Positions 17,541 through 26,101 of a stretch of 64,000 nt of DNA are shown here, in pieces (position 1 is the stretch's first letter; the number at the start of each line of letters is the position of its first letter). Origin of the DNA: JAWPMV01 sp039819665. GTDB lineage: Bacteria > Bacteroidota > Bacteroidia > J057. The notes under the pieces were generated by a model. The model ran no database searches. It worked only from the letters and a program-made list of their open reading frames with translations, and was not told where the DNA came from. Position numbers and translations under genes: made by a program. Where the stretch lies: contig JBCBRM010000014.1 in assembly GCA_039819665.1 (NCBI GenBank), forward strand, positions 81,362 to 145,361, given 5' to 3'.

Positions 17541-18677
17541 ATGAGCATGAAAAATCATATACAGTATATACTTCTTTCAGTCGTCTGCCTTTGTGTATCG
17601 GCCTCTTGCGAAGAAACTCCTTTGCCAGAGGAAATGATGGGAGAAGTAGTTTTTTTCGCTAAAGGAAGTACGTCAATAGAAGAACTGGATATTGAAGCTG
17701 GTATTAATGACTATTATATGTCTAGTTCTCACGCCCTAAATAATCGGGATGTCCTGGTTTATCGAGCCGAGTTTCAGAGACCTTCCTGTTTTGATTGTGG
17801 AGAGGTATTGCGTATTGAAATCAATAATAATGAAGCTCTTGCAGATGGAGAAAGTCCGGATGTAGAAGAAGCCCTGAAAACCGGGACTTATGAATATAGC
17901 AATATTCGGGATGTGAGCGATATCTATATCGTAGATTTTACTTCTGAAAATAGTTCGGGTTCTACAGTTGATAGTAGCCAATGGGATTTTGGAGATGGAT
18001 CAGTAAGTATGAATGAAGACCCTCGACATGAATACGTAAATCCTATGGATATAAATCCGGAAGTTTGTCTGCGGACCGTAGATGCCAATGGTTGCGTAAG
18101 CCTTATTTGTAATCAGGTTATCCTTGACAGTGCTTCCTGTAATGTGGATTTTGACTATGATTGGGATCCAAATACCGGCTTTGTCAATTTCTTCGATCAG
18201 TCGGAAGGGCAATACCCTTTGAGGCATCGATGGGACTTTGGAGATGGCTTTGGAGCAAGTCTCGGCAATCCTGCATATTTCTTTGGGAGGACAGGAGATT
18301 ATACCGTTTGCCTGACGGTTACAGATGCGACCGGTTGTAAAAGAACCCTTTGTAAAAATATCGGGACCGATCCTTCCAGCTGCAATAGCAATTTTTCCTA
18401 TGAAATTAACCAGATATCAGGTCCTACCTCGCCTCAGTACAATCGGGTTATGATTCAATGGACGGATAAAAATGGCAAGGTTTTTCGATCAGATAAAAAT
18501 GATCAGCGCAGCCTGAGTCGTTTTGAAATCCTGGAATCGGAAGCCTATGATAAAAATGAACGAGGCGAAAACACAAGAAAGTTACTCATAGAAGCGGTCG
18601 CGACCCTTTGGGCTGAAGATGGGGAAAGCATCGAGTTGACACTTGAAGAAGCCTCTATAGCCGTTTCCCATCCCTAA
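17541..18677 (+). CDS. PKD-domain lipoprotein
   Basis: A 378-residue lipoprotein whose signal peptide ends in a lipobox (CVSASC, Cys at about 23). It starts 2 bp after the preceding stop, making it the third gene of the sigma operon. It contains two or more PKD domains (WDFGDGSVS and WDFGDGFGA at about 150 and 232) with the same cysteine layout as the 12254 adhesin (VCL ... NGCVSLIC; VCLTVTDATGCKRTLC). The last 100 residues (SNFSYEINQISG onward) are unrecognised. It is likely outer-membrane anchored and may bind the same ligand or partner as the adhesin. A terminator follows. Confidence 0.85.
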   Translation: MSMKNHIQYILLSVVCLCVSASCEETPLPEEMMGEVVFFAKGSTSIEELDIEAGINDYYMSSSHALNNRDVLVYRAEFQRPSCFDCGEVLRIEINNNEALADGESPDVEEALKTGTYEYSNIRDVSDIYIVDFTSENSSGSTVDSSQWDFGDGSVSMNEDPRHEYVNPMDINPEVCLRTVDANGCVSLICNQVILDSASCNVDFDYDWDPNTGFVNFFDQSEGQYPLRHRWDFGDGFGASLGNPAYFFGRTGDYTVCLTVTDATGCKRTLCKNIGTDPSSCNSNFSYEINQISGPTSPQYNRVMIQWTDKNGKVFRSDKNDQRSLSRFEILESEAYDKNERGENTRKLLIEAVATLWAEDGESIELTLEEASIAVSHP

Positions 18678-18712
18678 AATGGAAACAGGGATCCATTGGG
18701 GATGAAAGCTAA

Positions 18713-18744
18713 AATCCGGATATTGAAGAATATTCGGATTTTTT
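18713..18744 (+). terminator. Rho-independent terminator of the sigma operon
   Basis: A 12-bp stem (AATCCGGATATT / AATATTCGGATT, one wobble) with loop GAAG and a T-rich tail, directly before the sulfatase start. Confidence 0.85.
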
Positions 18745-18753
18745 AATACTGCT

Positions 18754-20214
18754 ATGAATTCTTCCCTTACACCATTAGCTATTTGTATTCTCCTCTCTTT
18801 TTCATTTCCATCTACCCCTGACCAAGCCAAACTTCCGGCAAAGCCAAATTTTATTATTCTTTTAGCTGATGATCTGGGGTACGGGGATTTGGGTGTTTAT
18901 GGAGGCGCTGCTTTTACCCCAAATCTGGATAGTCTGGCAGCAGCTGGAATGCGATTGACAAACTTTTATGCAGCTGCTTCTAATTGTTCTCCCTCGAGGG
19001 CAGGTCTGCTTAGTGGGCGATCTCCTTCAAAAATTGGTATCTATAACTACCTACCTGGGGAGCACCCTATGCACCTCAGGTCAGAAATAGTCAGTCTGGC
19101 AGAGATGAGCAAGCAAAAGGGATATCAAACGGGCTTATTTGGGAAATGGCACCTGAGTAATGTAGTAAAGGAAGCTGATTCACAGCAGCCTTCTCCTCAT
19201 GAACAAGGGTTTGATCACTATTTTGCTACCAAAAATAATGCGGCACCCTCTCACTTGAATCCGATTAATTTTGTGAAAAATGGAGTGAAAGTTGGAAAGC
19301 AAGAGGGCTACTCTTGTGATATCGTAGTTCAGGAAGCTTTGACTTGGTTGGGTGAAAAGAATCAGGACAGTCCTTTCTTTATTTATTTGCCTTTTCATGA
19401 ACCGCATAAAAAAGTTGCTTCTCCTCCTGATCTGGTGAAAAAATATATAGGTGAATATGATCAGCAACACGCAAAATATCTCGCCAATATCGAGAATATG
19501 GACCAGGCAATCGGGAATCTCTTTAAGGGCTTAAGAGATAACGGACTTGATAAGAACACCTTTATTCTCTTCGCTTCTGATAATGGCTCTTACCGAAATG
19601 GATCGAATGGGAATCTTTTGGGAGGAAAGAGTTTTGTATATGAAGGAGGGATCAGGGTTCCCGGGATCATAAGTTGGGATAAGGTGATTGAGCCTGGACA
19701 AGAAATTACAGAAGTAGCGGGTCTGGTAGATTTCATGCCCACCCTATGTGATCTTATTGAGGTGGAGCATCCTGAATCAGATGAATTAGCCGGAACCAGT
19801 TTGAAGCCGCTTTTGATGGGGGAAAGTTTAAATCGAGAAAAACCACTCAGCTGGTTTTTCTATAGGACGATTCCGGAAATGGCGATGCGGATCGATGAGT
19901 TTAGCATTATGGCTGCTAGTCCTGACACCAGTTTACATACACATCCTTTCAGTATGCCGGATATGGAGCATATAAAAAATCTGGAGTTGGTAGATTTTGA
20001 GTTGTATAATCTGGCGGACGACCCTTCACAAACCAAAAACCTGATTGGGAAGGATGTCGAACTTTCAAACAAGCTTCAAAAACAGCTACTTTATAGGTTT
20101 AAAGAAATTAAGCAAGAAGGTTATGAATGGAAGGTCCTACCCGAAGTTGGGAAGAAACCCTTAAAGAAAAGAAGTGCATGGCGAAAGCTCAGACCTGAAG
20201 GCTTTAGCAATTAA
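18754..20214 (+). CDS. Sulfatase (arylsulfatase family, Cys-type)
   Basis: A 486-residue secreted or periplasmic sulfatase with a short signal peptide. The metal-binding start NFIILLADDLGYGDLG includes Asp39 and Asp40, and Cys78 in CSPSRAGLLSGR is the residue normally oxidised to formylglycine. Other landmarks are GKWHLS, FHEPHKKV and SDNGSYRNGSNG with GGIRVPGI. It would hydrolyse sulfate esters, most likely from algal polysaccharides or glycosaminoglycans given the phylum, but subfamily and substrate cannot be fixed. No maturase (anSME/FGE) gene or SusCD pair adjoins, so it is not in a visible polysaccharide utilisation locus. Confidence 0.92.
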   Translation: MNSSLTPLAICILLSFSFPSTPDQAKLPAKPNFIILLADDLGYGDLGVYGGAAFTPNLDSLAAAGMRLTNFYAAASNCSPSRAGLLSGRSPSKIGIYNYLPGEHPMHLRSEIVSLAEMSKQKGYQTGLFGKWHLSNVVKEADSQQPSPHEQGFDHYFATKNNAAPSHLNPINFVKNGVKVGKQEGYSCDIVVQEALTWLGEKNQDSPFFIYLPFHEPHKKVASPPDLVKKYIGEYDQQHAKYLANIENMDQAIGNLFKGLRDNGLDKNTFILFASDNGSYRNGSNGNLLGGKSFVYEGGIRVPGIISWDKVIEPGQEITEVAGLVDFMPTLCDLIEVEHPESDELAGTSLKPLLMGESLNREKPLSWFFYRTIPEMAMRIDEFSIMAASPDTSLHTHPFSMPDMEHIKNLELVDFELYNLADDPSQTKNLIGKDVELSNKLQKQLLYRFKEIKQEGYEWKVLPEVGKKPLKKRSAWRKLRPEGFSN

Positions 20215-20356
20215 GAATTTTTTAAAAATCTGTCATCTAGAGGCTTGAAAGGGACTGGCTACGGCTGCTGAGAGGCCCTGTATTCTATCCTTTTAAAAAG
20301 TATTCAACTCTCCAAACACAACGCATCTCAAAGAAAGCATGCAATTTTCCCTCCCC

Positions 20357-20389
20357 TTTGAAAAAAACTCCCAAGCATCCCTATCTTTG
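20357..20389 (+). promoter_or_regulatory. Bacteroidota-type promoter before GT39 gene
   Basis: TTTG (20357-20360), a 21-base spacer and TATCTTTG (20382-20389) fit the TTTG / TAnnTTTG consensus. The element ends only 5 bases before the ATG at 20395, so the transcript should be leaderless or nearly so. Confidence 0.7.
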
Positions 20390-20394
20390 CAGTT

Positions 20395-22068
20395 ATGTTA
20401 AAACAGAAGATCGATAGAGGAGAAGCATTGTTCTTTGCAGGCATAGCAGCTGTGGCCTTTATCCTCTTTTTGGGGGCACCTCCTCTTTTTGATTGGGATG
20501 AAATAAATTTCGCAGAATCTGCCCGTGAAATGATCGTTACCGGCGATTACTTTCAGGTCCAGATCAATTATCAACCTTTTTGGGAAAAACCTCCCTTATT
20601 CTTTTGGCTGCAGGTATTGTCGATGAGGCTATTTGGCGTCAATGAATTTGCAGCACGTTTCCCCAATGCCCTCATCGGAATCATTACCATTGTTGCCCTC
20701 TACTACCATGGCACTAAACTCAAGGATAGATTATTTGGTAAGCTGCTGACAGGCTTTTATCTGGCTACCCTTTTACCCGTCGCCTATTTTAAATCAGGCA
20801 TCATAGACCCAACTTTCAATTTCCTGATCTTTCTGGGGCTCATACAGATTTTCTACTATGAACAAGTAAAAAAGATGGATCCCGAGAATGAGGATAATAA
20901 GCAAAGACCCTGGGGAGCTGGATTTTGGATTGGATTGGCTACCCTGACTAAAGGACCTGTGGCTTTGTTGGTCGCTGGTCTCGCTTATGGAGTGTATAAA
21001 GCGATATTCGATAAATTCCGTATTCCAGTCCTTGCCAGCTTCAAGTTTTTCGGCGCCTGGCTGATCCTTGTTCTAGGATGGTATGGATTAGAAACATTTG
21101 TCCATGGACCCAGTTTTGTAACCGAATTTATAGAGTATCAAATTGAGCTTTTTAGCCAGGATGTAGCAGGACATGCTCAGCCCTTTTATTACCATTTTCT
21201 GGTTTTTTGTTTGGGCTGTTTTCCTATGTCTGCTTTTGCCTTTAGGGGAATGTTTACTAAGCAGGAAAATGAATCTGACAAAGACCTCTGGGCATTTATG
21301 CTGGTTTGGTTTTGGGTCGTTATGATTCTCTTTTCGGTTGTTACCACCAAGATTGTTCATTATTCCTCTCTCTTATACTTTCCCGGTTCTTTTCTGGCAG
21401 CTTTTGCTTTACTCAGCTTTATTAAGGGTGAACAAAAGCCCAAATGGGATACCTATTTGTTGATGGGCTTGGGAATAATACTTTGGGGGCTGATTCCAAG
21501 CCTGATAAATTGGATCGAACGCAATCTGGATGGCTGGGCCGCAGATGCCGATGAATTTACAGCAGCACTCATGCGTGCGGATGTTTCTTGGTCCGGATGG
21601 GAATGGCTGATCGGTGCCTTTTTTCTATTAGGTGCATTATTTGGCCTGAGTCTTTTGATCCGGGAAAAATACATGACCTTCCTTTGGACACAGGTATTGG
21701 TCAGTCTATTATTTATCAACCTCTTCTATAAACTTGTAGTTCCCAAAGTGAGTCTTTACTCCCAAGGAGCCCCACAGGAATTCTTTGAGGAGCGTGCCGG
21801 AGAAGATGCGTACTATATTACTGCTGGATACAAAAGCTATTTGCCTTATTTCTATGGAGAGGTAAAACCCATCACAAGAGAAGAAGCACATGAAAAGGAG
21901 TGGTTGATCAGTGGTCCTGTTGATAAAACGGTTTACTTATCTGTCAAAAAGTCGCGAATTAACAATGCCTTCCATGAGAGATTCCGTAATTTCGAGCTTC
22001 TGTACAGTAAGGGCGGATTTTCTTTTTACAGAAGAAAGCCAAGTACTCCTTTGCGAGCGAAAAAATAA
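20395..22068 (+). CDS. Glycosyltransferase family 39 (ArnT/PMT-like) membrane protein
   Basis: A 557-residue integral membrane protein with about ten hydrophobic helices. The first extracytoplasmic loop has the acidic motif FDWDEINFAESAREMIVTG and the conserved stretch FWEKPPLFFWLQ, hallmarks of the ArnT/PMT_2 superfamily, which moves sugars from polyprenyl-phosphate carriers to lipid or protein acceptors in the periplasm. The C-terminal 100 residues are soluble. A phylum-type promoter stands directly upstream. It is followed by a flippase-like membrane protein with an 88-bp gap, suggesting joint work in envelope glycosylation. Acceptor unknown. Confidence 0.88.
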   Translation: MLKQKIDRGEALFFAGIAAVAFILFLGAPPLFDWDEINFAESAREMIVTGDYFQVQINYQPFWEKPPLFFWLQVLSMRLFGVNEFAARFPNALIGIITIVALYYHGTKLKDRLFGKLLTGFYLATLLPVAYFKSGIIDPTFNFLIFLGLIQIFYYEQVKKMDPENEDNKQRPWGAGFWIGLATLTKGPVALLVAGLAYGVYKAIFDKFRIPVLASFKFFGAWLILVLGWYGLETFVHGPSFVTEFIEYQIELFSQDVAGHAQPFYYHFLVFCLGCFPMSAFAFRGMFTKQENESDKDLWAFMLVWFWVVMILFSVVTTKIVHYSSLLYFPGSFLAAFALLSFIKGEQKPKWDTYLLMGLGIILWGLIPSLINWIERNLDGWAADADEFTAALMRADVSWSGWEWLIGAFFLLGALFGLSLLIREKYMTFLWTQVLVSLLFINLFYKLVVPKVSLYSQGAPQEFFEERAGEDAYYITAGYKSYLPYFYGEVKPITREEAHEKEWLISGPVDKTVYLSVKKSRINNAFHERFRNFELLYSKGGFSFYRRKPSTPLRAKK

Positions 22069-22156
22069 TTTCTGCATGAAAAAATATTGCGGATGAATTA
22101 ATAATTTTACAAGAGTTGCGACCCATTAGGTTTACGGGTCTTTCCAATTATAATAC

Positions 22157-23239
22157 ATGAGTTCCTCCCCAGACACAAGTCCTTCCAATGAACGCGACGA
22201 AGTCCTCCAGCGATTTCAGTTCAGACGTATCATTTGGCCCGTGCTCATTGGTGTCCTTGTTCTGATCTATACCATTTACCGCATTTCTAAAGAAGAGGTC
22301 AGTATTTCAGATCTCATGACCCATACGACGGCTGGAAATGTAGCTGCGTGGATGTTGGCAGGTTTTGCCTGCATGGTTATGCGTGATTTGGGTTATATCA
22401 TAAGACTCTACCTTTTATGCGACGGGAAATTGAGTTTCAGAGCAGCCTTTGAAGTTACTCTACTCTGGGAGTTTGTTTCCGCCCTATCTCCATCGGTTGT
22501 AGGTGGTTCTCCTGTGGCTATATGGATGTTAATGAAGGAAAAAATTTCCGTAGGAAGAGGAACTGCCATTATTTTCATCACCATTTTTCTGGATGAGATT
22601 TTTTATTTGCTCATGCTGCCTACCGTCCTTTTAAGTGTCGGATCAGAAATTGTATTCAAGCCTGTCATTGAAGGAAGTGGGGCCATCGGAGCGGGTTTTT
22701 ATACCAGCTTTTGGATCGCTTATGTAGTCATATTCCTGTATACAGTTTTTCTCGCCTTCGCCATATTCATTCGCCCACAGGGAACCAATAAAGTATTTAA
22801 ACGACTTTTCAAGACCCGTTTACTCAAAAGGTGGGAAGAAAGGGGCTACAAAATGGCGGACGACCTCGAAATGGCCTCCAAAGAATTTCGCCATAAAGGA
22901 ATTGTCTATTGGTTGAAAGCAGGTGCTGCGACCATTATGTCCTGGACAGGGAGATATCTGGTGCTAAACTGTGTGCTTTCTGCTTTTACCAATTTGAGTC
23001 TATATGAGCATACCGTAGCTTTCGCCCGACAAGCCATTATGTTTGTTTTGATGCTGGTTTCTCCTACTCCCGGAAGTGCTGGAATCGCAGAAACAGCTTT
23101 TGAAGTACTCTTCTCTGAATTTACGCCCGTCGGACTGGCTTTGGCACTCGCTATAGTTTGGCGCTTTATTACCTATTATCCCTATGTCTTTATTGGGATT
23201 CCCCTATTACCGAGATGGGTGTCGAGGGTTTTTAAGTAA
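22157..23239 (+). CDS. Lysylphosphatidylglycerol synthase TM-like (UPF0104) membrane protein
   Basis: A 360-residue protein with eight or so membrane helices. The motifs WEFVSALSPSVVGGSPVAIWML and LVSPTPGSAGIAE are characteristic of the LPG_synthase_TM (PF03706, AglD/MprF flippase-like) family. There is no C-terminal aminoacyl-transferase domain, so it is not a full MprF; related short proteins are thought to flip lipids or to work with glycosyltransferases. Its place after the GT39 gene supports an envelope lipid or glycan role. Exact substrate unknown. Confidence 0.87.
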   Translation: MSSSPDTSPSNERDEVLQRFQFRRIIWPVLIGVLVLIYTIYRISKEEVSISDLMTHTTAGNVAAWMLAGFACMVMRDLGYIIRLYLLCDGKLSFRAAFEVTLLWEFVSALSPSVVGGSPVAIWMLMKEKISVGRGTAIIFITIFLDEIFYLLMLPTVLLSVGSEIVFKPVIEGSGAIGAGFYTSFWIAYVVIFLYTVFLAFAIFIRPQGTNKVFKRLFKTRLLKRWEERGYKMADDLEMASKEFRHKGIVYWLKAGAATIMSWTGRYLVLNCVLSAFTNLSLYEHTVAFARQAIMFVLMLVSPTPGSAGIAETAFEVLFSEFTPVGLALALAIVWRFITYYPYVFIGIPLLPRWVSRVFK

Positions 23240-23240
23240 A

Positions 23241-23280
23241 ACGTATCAGGGTTTTTGGGGCTTAGTGTGTTAGGCTTAAG
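23241..23280 (-). repeat. AC-rich intergenic repeat, degenerate copy
   Basis: Read on the minus strand this contains CCTAACACACTAAGCCCC, resembling the repeated tract CCCAACACACTAATACCC inside the element at 28191-28386. It follows the flippase-like gene directly. One of several related tracts in the window. Confidence 0.4.
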
Positions 23281-23347
23281 CTTTGTTAGCCAGACGACGA
23301 ATTCTTTGTGTAGAAAAAAGTCATTTTTAAAAACCTCAATCTGCACG

Positions 23348-23355
23348 TAAATTTG
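23348..23355 (+). promoter_or_regulatory. -7 promoter element TAAATTTG
   Basis: A perfect TAnnTTTG match 34 bp before the carboxylase start. A good TTTG -33 element is not found at the usual distance (the nearest is too far upstream), so only the -7 box is claimed. Confidence 0.5.
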
Positions 23356-23389
23356 CGACCCAATTACGAACGAAACGCTAGGATATATT

Positions 23390-25036
23390 ATGCCCGCATA
23401 CGCAAAGGATGACCTCGTTTTTAACAGCAATGAAGACCAGAACCTCGAACTCCTGAGAAAGCTCAATGGTAAGCTTCAGAAGATCGCTCAAGGAGGAGGA
23501 GAACGATCTATTGCCAAGCATAAGGCCAAGGGAAAGATGACAGCTCGTGAGCGTATTCAGGCATTGTTGGATGAGAAGGATTCATTTCTGGAAATAGGGG
23601 CATTAGCTGCAGATGGGATGTACGGAGAATATGGCGGCTGTCCTTCAGCCGGAGTGGTTACAGGAATTGGTAGAGTTTCCGGAAAACTTTGTATGATCGT
23701 AGCCAATGATGCCACCGTAAAAGCCGGAGCCTGGTTTCCTATGGCGGGCAAAAAAAACCTGAGAGCTCAGGAAATTTCAATTGAGAACCGCCTTCCTATT
23801 ATTTATTTGGTTGATAGCGCAGGAGTATTCTTACCCATGCAGGATGAAATTTTTCCGGATAAGGAAAACTTTGGAAGAATTTTCCGAAACAATGCGGTCA
23901 TGAGTAGCATGGGCATTCCTCAAATTGCTGCTATTATGGGACCTTGTGTTGCTGGTGGAGCATATTTACCAATTATGAGTGATGAAGCCTTGATTGTAGA
24001 TGGAACAGGCTCTGTTTTTCTGGCAGGCCCTTTTTTGGTGAAATCAGCCATTGGGGAAGAGGTAGATATAGAGACACTTGGAGGAGCAAGTACACATAGC
24101 GAAATCTCCGGGGTTACGGATTATAAAATGCCAGATGATGCTACTTGTCTGGAAACCATCCGTTCACTGATAGCAAAGCAAGGAGAAAAACCAAGGGCTG
24201 GCTTTAATCGGGTAAAGCCCGTTTCCCCTAAATACCCTGAAAAAGAATTGCTGGGTATCCTGCCTTCTGATCGGGCGAAGCCTTATGAAATGCGAGAATT
24301 GATAGAGCGAATTGTCGACAGGGATAGTTTGGACGAATATAAGACAGACTATGGTCAGTCAATTATTTGTACCTATGCGCGCATTGATGGATGGGCAGTC
24401 GGTATCGTAGCCAATCAGCGAAAAGTACTCAAGTCTGCGAAAGGAGAGATGAAGTTTGGGGGAGTGATCTATTCTGATTCTGCGGATAAGGCCGCACGCT
24501 TCATCATGAACTGCAATCAGAAATTGATACCCCTTGTTTTTCTGCAGGACGTAACGGGCTTCATGGTGGGCTCGCGTTCTGAGCATGGAGGCATTATAAA
24601 AGATGGTGCAAAGATGGTCAATGCAGTTTCTAATTCTGTAGTTCCCAAGTTTACCTTCATAGTTGGGAATTCTTATGGAGCAGGAAATTATGCGATGTGT
24701 GGAAAAGCCTACGATCCTCGCCTGATTTTTGCATGGCCTTCAGCAAGGATCGCAGTGATGGGAGGTGCACAGGCTGCTAAAACTTTATTACAAATTGAGA
24801 AAGCATCTGCCAAGAAAAAAGGGGAAGAAATTTCAGCAGAAAAAGAAGCTGAAATGCTCAAAGTGATTACAGATAAGTACGATGCACAAACTTCTCCCTA
24901 CTATGGTGCAGCCAGATTATGGGTTGATGGGATTATCGACCCTAGACATACGCGAGAGATCATTTCGACCGGAATAGAGATGGCAAGTCTTAATCCTGAC
25001 ATTCCTTCATTTAATCCGGGAGTAATTCAAACTTGA
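23390..25036 (+). CDS. Acyl-CoA carboxylase, carboxyltransferase (beta) subunit
   Basis: A 548-residue carboxyltransferase with two crotonase-fold halves. Landmarks are KGKMTARERIQALLD, GPCVAGGAYLPIMSDEAL, the STHSEISGVTDYKMPDD motif around 245, and in the second half QDVTGFMVGSRSEHGGIIKDGAKM and FIVGNSYGAGNYAMCG. It transfers carboxyl groups from carboxybiotin to an acyl-CoA, most like methylcrotonyl-CoA or a related acyl-CoA rather than acetyl-CoA. The biotin carboxylase/carrier subunit is not adjacent, so substrate and partner must be sought elsewhere. Full length. Confidence 0.92.
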   Translation: MPAYAKDDLVFNSNEDQNLELLRKLNGKLQKIAQGGGERSIAKHKAKGKMTARERIQALLDEKDSFLEIGALAADGMYGEYGGCPSAGVVTGIGRVSGKLCMIVANDATVKAGAWFPMAGKKNLRAQEISIENRLPIIYLVDSAGVFLPMQDEIFPDKENFGRIFRNNAVMSSMGIPQIAAIMGPCVAGGAYLPIMSDEALIVDGTGSVFLAGPFLVKSAIGEEVDIETLGGASTHSEISGVTDYKMPDDATCLETIRSLIAKQGEKPRAGFNRVKPVSPKYPEKELLGILPSDRAKPYEMRELIERIVDRDSLDEYKTDYGQSIICTYARIDGWAVGIVANQRKVLKSAKGEMKFGGVIYSDSADKAARFIMNCNQKLIPLVFLQDVTGFMVGSRSEHGGIIKDGAKMVNAVSNSVVPKFTFIVGNSYGAGNYAMCGKAYDPRLIFAWPSARIAVMGGAQAAKTLLQIEKASAKKKGEEISAEKEAEMLKVITDKYDAQTSPYYGAARLWVDGIIDPRHTREIISTGIEMASLNPDIPSFNPGVIQT

Positions 25037-25132
25037 TCTGTGATTTTACGTTTAACACTTTAAGGGTTAATCTGGTTAATTAATTTAGATAGCCCTCTTG
25101 TTCATGAAGAAAATTGCCAGGGTCCAACCCAT

Positions 25133-25140
25133 TAATTTTG
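25133..25140 (+). promoter_or_regulatory. -7 promoter element TAATTTTG
   Basis: A perfect TAnnTTTG match 10 bp before the ATG at 25151; a TTG at 25114-25116 lies 16 bases upstream, slightly short for the -33 element. It predicts a very short leader. Confidence 0.5.
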
Positions 25141-25150
25141 CAGTGAAGAA

Positions 25151-25987
25151 ATGAAGGAAACGGAATTTAAGGCACTCATAAGCTTACTAGAAGACGACGA
25201 TCCGACTATCGGAAAGCATATAGAGGGGAAATTGTTGTCTATGGGGGAAGGTGTTATCCCTCGGCTCGAAGCAGCCTGGGAGGAAGAAGCAGATTCAGAT
25301 ATTCAGCAAAGACTGGAAGACATTATATACCTGATCCAAAGCAAAGGAACTATTGAAGAATTGCAGGCATGGATGGAAGAAGATGATCCTTCCCTTCTAA
25401 AAGCTTGGTTCCTTACTTCCCAATACCAGTATCCGGAACTCGATTATGAAGAGTTTCGCCACCATATCAGCCGCCTCAGTAATCGCATCTGGTTGCGGAT
25501 TCGGACGCAAATGAATATCCCCGAAAAACTCGTATTGGTTAAGAACATGCTATTCAAAGATGAAGCTTATGTTCCCAATAGAAAGCGGGTATATGATATT
25601 CAAAATTATTTGATCAATGGTTTCTTCGAAACCAAAAAAGGAGGCCCAATCTCATTGGGGATTCTGTACCTGATCTTATGCGAAGAGCTGGAGATCCCGA
25701 TCAATGGAATCATCCTTCCCGGATATTTTGTGCTCCGCTATAAGGACGATAAAAATGAATTTTTCGTAGATGTCTTCAATAAAGGAGCATTCTTTAAGAG
25801 GGAAGACCTGAAGCGTTTTCTCAAGGAAGTGAATGCGGAAGACTCCAGTAAATATTATGAGCCCAGTACCAAAAAGGATATCATCCTGAATTTGATCAAG
25901 ACGCTGGCTGAAATTTCTAAAAGAAAGAAAAAGACAGAGCAGGCAGAAGCCTGGAATAGTCTGTTGAGAAATCTTCAAATGGATTAG
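25151..25987 (+). CDS. SirB1-like transglutaminase-like protein
   Basis: A 278-residue cytosolic protein. The first 90 residues form HEAT-like helices (DDDPTIGKHIEGKLLSMGEGVIPRLEAAW). The rest matches the SirB1/Transglut_core2 family: LLFKDEAYVPNR-like segment, then FFETKKGGPISLGILYLILCEELEIPINGIILPGYFVLRY and FVDVFNKGAFFKRED. The catalytic Cys of true transglutaminases is replaced by Ser/Gly surroundings, as usual in this family, so enzymatic activity is doubtful. Function is unknown. Confidence 0.85.
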   Translation: MKETEFKALISLLEDDDPTIGKHIEGKLLSMGEGVIPRLEAAWEEEADSDIQQRLEDIIYLIQSKGTIEELQAWMEEDDPSLLKAWFLTSQYQYPELDYEEFRHHISRLSNRIWLRIRTQMNIPEKLVLVKNMLFKDEAYVPNRKRVYDIQNYLINGFFETKKGGPISLGILYLILCEELEIPINGIILPGYFVLRYKDDKNEFFVDVFNKGAFFKREDLKRFLKEVNAEDSSKYYEPSTKKDIILNLIKTLAEISKRKKKTEQAEAWNSLLRNLQMD

Positions 25988-26101
25988 ATTTAGGCCTGCT
26001 TTTGAGCTGGTGAAAGAAAATTTACCGCTCATAACATCTACCTTGTTTCTCTTGTAGAATAAGGAGATATTGACCTGCCGAATCAGGATAAGGACATTTG
26101 C

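Noticed and set aside
22105..22150. GACCC/GGGTC hairpin as terminator before the flippase-like gene
   Set aside because: Only 5 bp of stem with a long loop and a weak T tract; too weak to call.
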